Shown here piece after piece: positions 5,122 to 10,419 of a DNA stretch of 10,419 nt (position 1 is the stretch's first letter; each line of letters starts with the position of its first letter). This stretch comes from Gammaproteobacteria bacterium (GTDB taxonomy: Bacteria; Pseudomonadota; Gammaproteobacteria; Tenderiales; Tenderiaceae). The stretch is from assembly GCA_024276775.1 (NCBI GenBank), contig JAJRWO010000076.1:1-10419 (forward strand), read 5' to 3'. The position numbers and the translations under genes are program-made. Under the pieces are notes generated by a model. That model was not told the DNA's origin. It saw only the letters and a list, made by a program, of their open reading frames with translations, and searched no databases.

Positions 5122-7498
5122 GCGCATCGTTGACGCTGTTCAACAGATGAAAGGCGGCGGACAGGCTGCGCCGGATATCGCTATCGCTGCCAGGAATTTA
5201 AGTAAAGTTTATCATCTCTACGAAGCCCCTTCAGATAGACTTAAACAGCTTCTGTTTGGTCGTAAGCGTCAGTATTATAAAGAATACACCGCGCTCAATA
5301 ATGTCAGTTTTCAGCTGCCTAAGGGGGAAGTACTTGGCTTGGTGGGACGTAATGGTGCTGGAAAATCCACGCTACTGCAGCTGATTTGTGGAACGCTTAC
5401 CGCGACATCGGGTGACCTTGCTATCCATGGGCGTATCGCCGCATTATTGGAATTGGGTGCCGGCTTTAATCCTGAGTTCACGGGTCGCGAAAATGTTTAT
5501 CTGTCCGCCACTGTCATGGGGATTGGACAAAAAGAAATTGACGATAAAATCGAAAAAATCATTGATTTTTCAGGGGTTCGAGATTTTATTGATCAGCCGG
5601 TTAAAACCTATTCCAGTGGTATGTACGTTCGTCTGGCATTTTCTGTTGCCATTAGCGTAGAACCAGACATTCTAGTCATTGATGAGGCATTGTCAGTCGG
5701 TGATGGTGATTTTGCGCGACGATCCTTTGAACGTATCATGGCGATGCGGGATGCAGGAAAAACCATCCTGTTTTGCTCGCACTCACTTTATCAGGTAGAA
5801 GCGCTGTGTACACACGTTATCTGGCTAGAACAGGGTCAGGTTCGGGCGTCAGGTAAACCCGAGCAAATTGTACCTGAGTATCAGAGCTTTCTTGACCAAT
5901 TTGATAATAAGAGTGCCAGCGCCGCGCCGATTAAATCCGTTGAGGATGAACGGGTAGATGCTGAGCCAGTGGATGACCGTATAGCCCTTCAGTCTGTCTC
6001 AGAACCGAAAAACGCTGACGTGCCTTTTTCAAAAGAGTCTGTATTGGGCAGTGGCGCGCGGCTTACTCGTATGACGGCAACCGCCGATGGCGTCAGCGGC
6101 AAAGTATTGCAGTTGCTGAGCCGTGTCAGTCATTTGCATCTGGATATTGAGTTTCAAACCACACTTGTGGATGAAACGCCTCAAGTTGCCTTGGTTATCC
6201 ATAGTGCTGGGGGGCAGTTGATTACCAGTTGTGGCAGTTGGGTCGATGGCGTGAGTCCGTGCATCGATTCACAAGGCAATGGCCGTATCCAAATTGTTTT
6301 TGAGCAGTTGCCACTTTTAAAGGGCACTTATTATATCGGAGTGTTGTTATTTTGCGAGCGTGGCATTTTTTTACATGACAATGCCGATCCCGCCATCACT
6401 CTGCATATCAGTCAGCCAAACAAGGAACGCGGCGTTGTCTATCTGCCACATCGGTGGTGGGTCGCTGACAAGGCAGTGGCTCAGAATGATTGTTCGGCAC
6501 CAGAAGCGATGCCTAGTGCGCCTCGCTGGCGTCTGCTCAGTGCCAATGACGTGTCTCAAACAGCTTTGTTAACATTGTTTGAACAGGTATTTGGAGCTGT
6601 GCTGAACCCGCTTGTTTGGCGTTGGAAATACCGTTTTGCGGATACGCCAGGGTCTGTGGTGCTGGAGAATGATAGATTGGTCGCCTTCAGTGGTGGAATT
6701 CCTCGTGCGGGGTTGGTCTTCGGTCAACCTGAGAGCATGGTGCAAATGGGGGATATCATGGTTGCCGAGGATGTTCGCGGCGTTCTAGGCAAAAAAGGCC
6801 CGTTTTATCTGGCGATGAAAGATTATCTGGCCCCACGAGTAGGGCCTGGTCGGCGTTATTCATTGGCATTTGGGTTTCCTAACGAACGCGCCTGCAAAGT
6901 AGGCGTTATCCGCGGTCTTTATAATATAGTAGACAAAATTCTGGAGCCGCGCTGGACACCATTGCCCGGTACAGAGGCTCAGTCATGCTCACCAACGTTA
7001 ATTGATGCAGCCACAGATCAAAATTGGCAGCAGCAGGTTGACAGGCTTTGGCAGGCGATGAAGCAAGATGTAAGCGATGTTGCCATTGGTTGTCGCGATA
7101 GCCAGTGGATAAAGCACCGCTATATAGATAAGCCCATGGCCGACTACCGGCTTTATTTTGTTTCAGATGCCACAGAAAATAATCTGGATGGTCAGATAAT
7201 CGGCCTGCTGGTCATGAGGCAGCACGAAAACAAGGGGCTGGAATTGCTGGACATGCTTGGTTCGCGTTCATCTGTTCCGGCGTTGATTAATGCTGCGAGA
7301 CAAATTACTTCTACTTGCCAGGCCGCATATTTATTTGCCTGGGCAACGCCAAGCGTGTTGGAGTGGTTGGCCGGTACAGCGCCACAAATCAATGCAACAG
7401 AAGTGGTCATTCCGGGGTGCAATATTAACGGTTCTGAACACGCGCTTAGGGTTAAAGACCGCTGGTGGCTACTTGGGGGTGATAGCGACTTTCGATGA
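5111..7498 (+). CDS. wzt: Wzt-like polysaccharide ABC transporter ATPase fused to a GNAT-like acyltransferase domain
   Basis: A 795-residue fusion; ordinary Wzt proteins are about 250-470 residues. Residues 22-260 are the ATPase: Walker A GRNGAGKST (79-87), ABC signature YSSGMYVRL (167-175), Walker B ILVIDEALSVGD (187-198) and H-loop FCSHS with H224. A hydrophilic, acid-rich linker (~266-315) leads to a beta-rich region (~316-435) that fits the Wzt C-terminal domain, which in known systems binds the end of the exported glycan. Residues ~470-795 resemble the large GNAT acetyltransferases found in polysaccharide loci, with NPLVWRWKYRFADTPGS, AFSGGIPR, the QMGDIMV strand and a VRGVLGKKGPF turn in the acetyl-CoA-binding position. 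The acyl donor and target are not shown. The reading frame is open throughout, with no sign of a frameshift. Start ATG 5111 is preferred to TTG 5105 on ribosome-site spacing. It powers the Wzm-like permease encoded just upstream. Confidence 0.9.
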   Translation: MSSERIVDAVQQMKGGGQAAPDIAIAARNLSKVYHLYEAPSDRLKQLLFGRKRQYYKEYTALNNVSFQLPKGEVLGLVGRNGAGKSTLLQLICGTLTATSGDLAIHGRIAALLELGAGFNPEFTGRENVYLSATVMGIGQKEIDDKIEKIIDFSGVRDFIDQPVKTYSSGMYVRLAFSVAISVEPDILVIDEALSVGDGDFARRSFERIMAMRDAGKTILFCSHSLYQVEALCTHVIWLEQGQVRASGKPEQIVPEYQSFLDQFDNKSASAAPIKSVEDERVDAEPVDDRIALQSVSEPKNADVPFSKESVLGSGARLTRMTATADGVSGKVLQLLSRVSHLHLDIEFQTTLVDETPQVALVIHSAGGQLITSCGSWVDGVSPCIDSQGNGRIQIVFEQLPLLKGTYYIGVLLFCERGIFLHDNADPAITLHISQPNKERGVVYLPHRWWVADKAVAQNDCSAPEAMPSAPRWRLLSANDVSQTALLTLFEQVFGAVLNPLVWRWKYRFADTPGSVVLENDRLVAFSGGIPRAGLVFGQPESMVQMGDIMVAEDVRGVLGKKGPFYLAMKDYLAPRVGPGRRYSLAFGFPNERACKVGVIRGLYNIVDKILEPRWTPLPGTEAQSCSPTLIDAATDQNWQQQVDRLWQAMKQDVSDVAIGCRDSQWIKHRYIDKPMADYRLYFVSDATENNLDGQIIGLLVMRQHENKGLELLDMLGSRSSVPALINAARQITSTCQAAYLFAWATPSVLEWLAGTAPQINATEVVIPGCNINGSEHALRVKDRWWLLGGDSDFR

Positions 7499-7503
7499 AT
7501 TTT

Positions 7504-7522
7504 GAAGGGTTATCCCCCCTTC
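7504..7522. terminator. Short hairpin between convergent genes, weak terminator candidate
   Basis: GAAGGG (7504-7509) and CCCTTC (7517-7522) form a six-pair stem with a 7-nt loop just after the stop of the Wzt-like gene. It is the only obvious hairpin in the 79-bp gap between two converging genes and could serve either strand. No T-run follows on either strand, so it is not a canonical intrinsic terminator. Confidence 0.3.
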
Positions 7523-7577
7523 GTCCCGCTCAATCAGCCTTTCTGGATTAACAGCTTTATCGCGCTGATCTCGCAAA

Positions 7578-10419
7578 TTATAAAACAGACCAGGTATCAA
7601 ATAACCGCAGGCTTTCAATATAACTTTCAGATACGGGAGTTGCCGTCACCAATGGGTAATAGAGCACAAAGGTGGCAACCACTAAAATTAAAAATACGGC
7701 CAATGTGGTACGTGGCAGCCATTTGTCATAATTAAGCTGGGATGCAGCGTAGGCGATGCCAAGGATTAACAATGGTAAAAAGGGATAATAGTGATAAATA
7801 AAGCTGGTGCGTGTTACTAATAGCCAAGGTATGAATTGCAGGAAGTAGAGGCCAGCAAGAAGTAGAGCTGCCTTATTTTTCCCGCGCAATGCCGTCCAGC
7901 CAATGCCAATCATAACAGCAAAGCCTGACCACCAGATCACAGGGTTGCCGATGAGGTTCAGGCTGGCATGCATGCCAGCAGAGAGGCCACCTGGTGTATA
8001 CATCCACAAGGGTTTCCACATCACTGGCCAGGTGAAAAATAGAGAGCTTCCTGAGTGTGTTGTGTCCCGGTCGGCATGGTAATGCCAAGCATATGATTGT
8101 TGTTCGATAAAAACGCGAAAGCCTTCTACAGACCAGACACTCGGGCTTCCTGCTGCTGTATGGATGAACTCAAAATGGGAAAAGTAATAAATCACCCCGG
8201 GCAGCAATAAAAAGCCTAGCGCCCAATAGGCCATGCTGGGTAAAAAATCATGTCGCCAAAATAGGTTGCCTGCATTCGGCGTGCCTGAACGCTGTGCTGT
8301 CATGGCCGTAGTGAAGGCAGATACCTTGGCACCAACCAATAGAATAAACAGGGCAAAGCCAACGAACAAGGCGTTCCATTTTACCGATGCAGCAAGCCCA
8401 AAAAACAATCCCGCCAGTAAAAACCAGCGCAGATTGTCATGTGTGAAACGCCCTTGACCAAGGGTATACCATCGATACAGGGCCAGCAGAGAGGCGGTGG
8501 TAAACACGGTCAGGAACGTGTCAATGTTGGCCCAGCGGCCATGAATAAAAAACATCAGCTCAAATATTGCCAAAACGGCGGCTAAATAGGCACCGCTGCG
8601 CTTGCCGCTGATCCAGCGACCACCGATGAACAATAAGACAGGAAGCAAGGCAACTGCCAGCGCGTCGGCAAAGCGCCAACCAAAGGGGGTCATATCAAAG
8701 AGCTGGATGCCAAGACCAATCAGGGTCTTCCCCAGTGGTGGATGTGCCTTTTCGTAGGGTTCTATTCCATTGAGCATTTCGTTGGCAGAGCGGGCCATAG
8801 TCACCTCATCCCAAACGGCTCTGGCTTGATAGCCGGTTTGATCCGTTATTTGGTCCTGTTCATTGAAGAGCGGGTGATCCTGGGGTTGTGAGACTGTTTT
8901 TTTGCCTGGCTGAGCAATTATTTTGCTGGGAAGGACAGGTTTGCCATCAGACCCCATCAAGGCAAGTTCGTTGAGATCAAAGTGATCACCTGAAATGGTG
9001 ATGCGCAATCTTTCAATGGCTGTTTGCTGACGAAGTGTTTTTCTTAGAACCTTGAAGGCGCTGTAATATTGTTTTTTACCTCGATAACGCAGCACACCGC
9101 TATTTTTTTGCCAGAGTGGTTTCCAGGCGTTGTTTATTCGGGTTTCGAAGCGCACCATGCCGCTACCGTTGGCACCCGTGTAGACCCTTACCTGACTGAG
9201 TGCCTGAGGGGCATTAAATTCAAGTTCGAATGACTCACTAGCGTTGACATAGGTATGCCCTGTTGTTGGGTATTGTCGGTCGCCAATATTGAATAACAGC
9301 AGTGAAAATGCCGCTAGCCAAATACCAAAAACGGCCAGATAGTCCCATTTCGTCATGCTAAATAGTTTGTCTGGTAGGTGGTTATGATCAAGCCAATTGG
9401 CGCTAAACAGTGTCTTGATACGGTTAAAATAAGCAGACAAAGGCAAGCGCCCGGAAAACCACCACAGGATTTCCATGAGCATTAAAAACAATACTGTTGC
9501 AACAGCAATGTATGGAAGCATGGAGTCTTGGGGGACATCGTCGTGGCTTAGGACGTAATAGGAAAATAGATAAACGGGTTTAAGCAGCAGTAAAATGCTG
9601 ATAAAAAAGAAGCTCCAGCGATAATGGCGGCTGTGTGATAACAGTGGCACAAGGCAGATGAGCGCCAGGTAGAGGCTGAGGTCTTTGGACCATGGCAGCA
9701 CGACAGCGGCTAGCAAGGCGGAAAAATACGACAGGGCAAAATATGCTTCCATTCCTGTGCTGTTTATCCATTGACTGGCACGCCAGTGCGCCAGTAGTAA
9801 GGCGACGATCAAGCATAGGCTGAAAATTGCAATGACCGGCAGTGCCGGGTGATCAGCCGAGATGAATAGTTCTGTTGGATGGAATAAATCAGCGGTGGTG
9901 GCTAAGGCTAACAGCGGCAAATAAAATGCGGAGACGGTTATGATGGTAAACGCAATAAATTTTGCCAGGCAAGACCATGATGTATTGCGCAGCAATAACA
10001 GGCCAATAATCGGTACAATAATAAGGCTCAGTGGGTTAAATGCTATCGCCGCCGCTAAAGCGATGGCGGCCTGTGTCGGTTTTGACTGATATGCCAATAA
10101 AATTGCGCTTAGTATGAGCAATGCACAAATGGCAATAGGCTCTCCCCAAAAGGCTGTCACCATAATGAGGGCTGGATTCAGTGCAATAAAATAGGCCTGC
10201 CACCAATCGCTTTTTTCTGAAATAAATTTTGAAAGGTGAATCAGTAATAAATAGATCAGGCTCATTTCTGCCATAATCCCGGGCAGTTTCAAGAGCACGG
10301 TAAACAAGGCGCTGGCCTCTAACATGTTGGCTTTTACGATATAACCAACAATGCTTAGCCAATACAGCCATAAGGGATTAGTCAGGTCGCTATCGAATAG
10401 AGAATAACTGGCGGGATTA
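7578..10419 (-). CDS. Large PMT (GT39)-family membrane glycosyltransferase with N-terminal GT-C module, 5' end beyond the window
   Basis: At least 946 codons. The frame stays open through 31 codons upstream of the ATG at 10325 and leaves the window, and those residues (PLWLYWLSIVGYIVKAN) fit the family, so the true start lies outside. Numbering from that ATG, residues 1-300 are a multi-span region like Gpi18-type GT-C mannosyltransferases (VLLKLPGIMAEMSLIYLLL, NPALIMVTAFWGEP where the family usually has WGQ-D). Residues 327-915 form a complete PMT module: a first membrane span, WDE (505-507), HPPLGK (528-533), NID (600-602), VKWN (648-651), and RTSFIYHYYPFLP near the C-terminus. A beta-rich, discoidin-like insert (355-470) lies in the first periplasmic loop. 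PMT enzymes transfer mannose from a polyprenyl-phosphate carrier to Ser/Thr of proteins at the outer face of the membrane; the substrate here is unproven. It converges on the Wzt-like gene with a 79-bp gap. Confidence 0.88.
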   Translation of the reverse strand, partial: NPASYSLFDSDLTNPLWLYWLSIVGYIVKANMLEASALFTVLLKLPGIMAEMSLIYLLLIHLSKFISEKSDWWQAYFIALNPALIMVTAFWGEPIAICALLILSAILLAYQSKPTQAAIALAAAIAFNPLSLIIVPIIGLLLLRNTSWSCLAKFIAFTIITVSAFYLPLLALATTADLFHPTELFISADHPALPVIAIFSLCLIVALLLAHWRASQWINSTGMEAYFALSYFSALLAAVVLPWSKDLSLYLALICLVPLLSHSRHYRWSFFFISILLLLKPVYLFSYYVLSHDDVPQDSMLPYIAVATVLFLMLMEILWWFSGRLPLSAYFNRIKTLFSANWLDHNHLPDKLFSMTKWDYLAVFGIWLAAFSLLLFNIGDRQYPTTGHTYVNASESFELEFNAPQALSQVRVYTGANGSGMVRFETRINNAWKPLWQKNSGVLRYRGKKQYYSAFKVLRKTLRQQTAIERLRITISGDHFDLNELALMGSDGKPVLPSKIIAQPGKKTVSQPQDHPLFNEQDQITDQTGYQARAVWDEVTMARSANEMLNGIEPYEKAHPPLGKTLIGLGIQLFDMTPFGWRFADALAVALLPVLLFIGGRWISGKRSGAYLAAVLAIFELMFFIHGRWANIDTFLTVFTTASLLALYRWYTLGQGRFTHDNLRWFLLAGLFFGLAASVKWNALFVGFALFILLVGAKVSAFTTAMTAQRSGTPNAGNLFWRHDFLPSMAYWALGFLLLPGVIYYFSHFEFIHTAAGSPSVWSVEGFRVFIEQQSYAWHYHADRDTTHSGSSLFFTWPVMWKPLWMYTPGGLSAGMHASLNLIGNPVIWWSGFAVMIGIGWTALRGKNKAALLLAGLYFLQFIPWLLVTRTSFIYHYYPFLPLLILGIAYAASQLNYDKWLPRTTLAVFLILVVATFVLYYPLVTATPVSESYIESLRLFDTWSVL
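8916..9263 (-). other. Discoidin-like beta domain inserted in the PMT protein
   Basis: Residues ~355-470 (numbered from the ATG at 10325) lie between the first PMT membrane span and the WDE motif, where standard PMTs have only a short loop. The segment has alternating beta-strand character (SFELEFNAPQALSQVRVYTG, ERLRITISGDHFDLNELALM) and ends with the ELALMGSDGKPV pattern typical of F5/8 type C (discoidin) folds. It would face the periplasm and could bind glycan or acceptor protein. The fold call is by eye. Confidence 0.5.

Noticed and set aside
7192..7735. Small open frames around the end of the Wzt-like gene and the convergent gap
   Set aside because: They overlap well-supported coding sequence in other frames and show no domain or ribosome site.

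Overview
The window reads as part of a cell-surface glycan locus from a Gram-negative bacterium. GC content is moderate, with AT-rich gaps between genes. A Wzm/Wzt-type O-antigen exporter and proteobacterial-style sigma70 promoter boxes suggest a proteobacterium, probably a gammaproteobacterium. That placement is inference, since there is no rRNA or other marker gene.

Layout: positions 1-238 are AT-rich and hold no complete gene. Two minus-strand genes follow in transcription order GT2 then phosphotransferase: a family-2 glycosyltransferase with a five-unit coiled-coil repeat tail (3880 to 2615), and a membrane-anchored alkaline-phosphatase-fold protein of the LTA-synthase/phosphoethanolamine-transferase type (2527 to 239). 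A 425-bp divergent intergenic region (3881-4305) has promoter candidates in both directions and a GC-rich imperfect inverted repeat. On the plus strand lies a tight, overlapping pair: an ABC-2 polysaccharide permease (Wzm-like, 4306-5121) and its ATPase (Wzt-like, 5111-7498). The ATPase carries the usual C-terminal Wzt substrate-binding domain plus an extra ~320-residue GNAT-like acyltransferase domain. Converging on it from the right is a very large minus-strand membrane protein (7578 to beyond the window end). It joins a GT-C module resembling Gpi18-type mannosyltransferases to a complete PMT/GT39 protein O-mannosyltransferase module, with a beta-rich, discoidin-like insert in the first periplasmic loop.

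How the genes may work together (inference): a lipid-linked polysaccharide is assembled in the cytoplasm by glycosyltransferases such as the GT2 enzyme. It is then recognised and exported by Wzm/Wzt, possibly with terminal acylation by the fused GNAT domain. On the periplasmic side the phosphotransferase could decorate the glycan or lipid, and the PMT protein could move a sugar from a polyprenyl carrier to protein or glycan.

The most notable points are domain architectures: Wzt fused to GNAT, a glycosyltransferase with 21-residue repeats that could act as a spacer or ruler, and a tandem GT-C protein with an inserted beta domain. No CRISPR array, tRNA, rRNA or transposase was seen.
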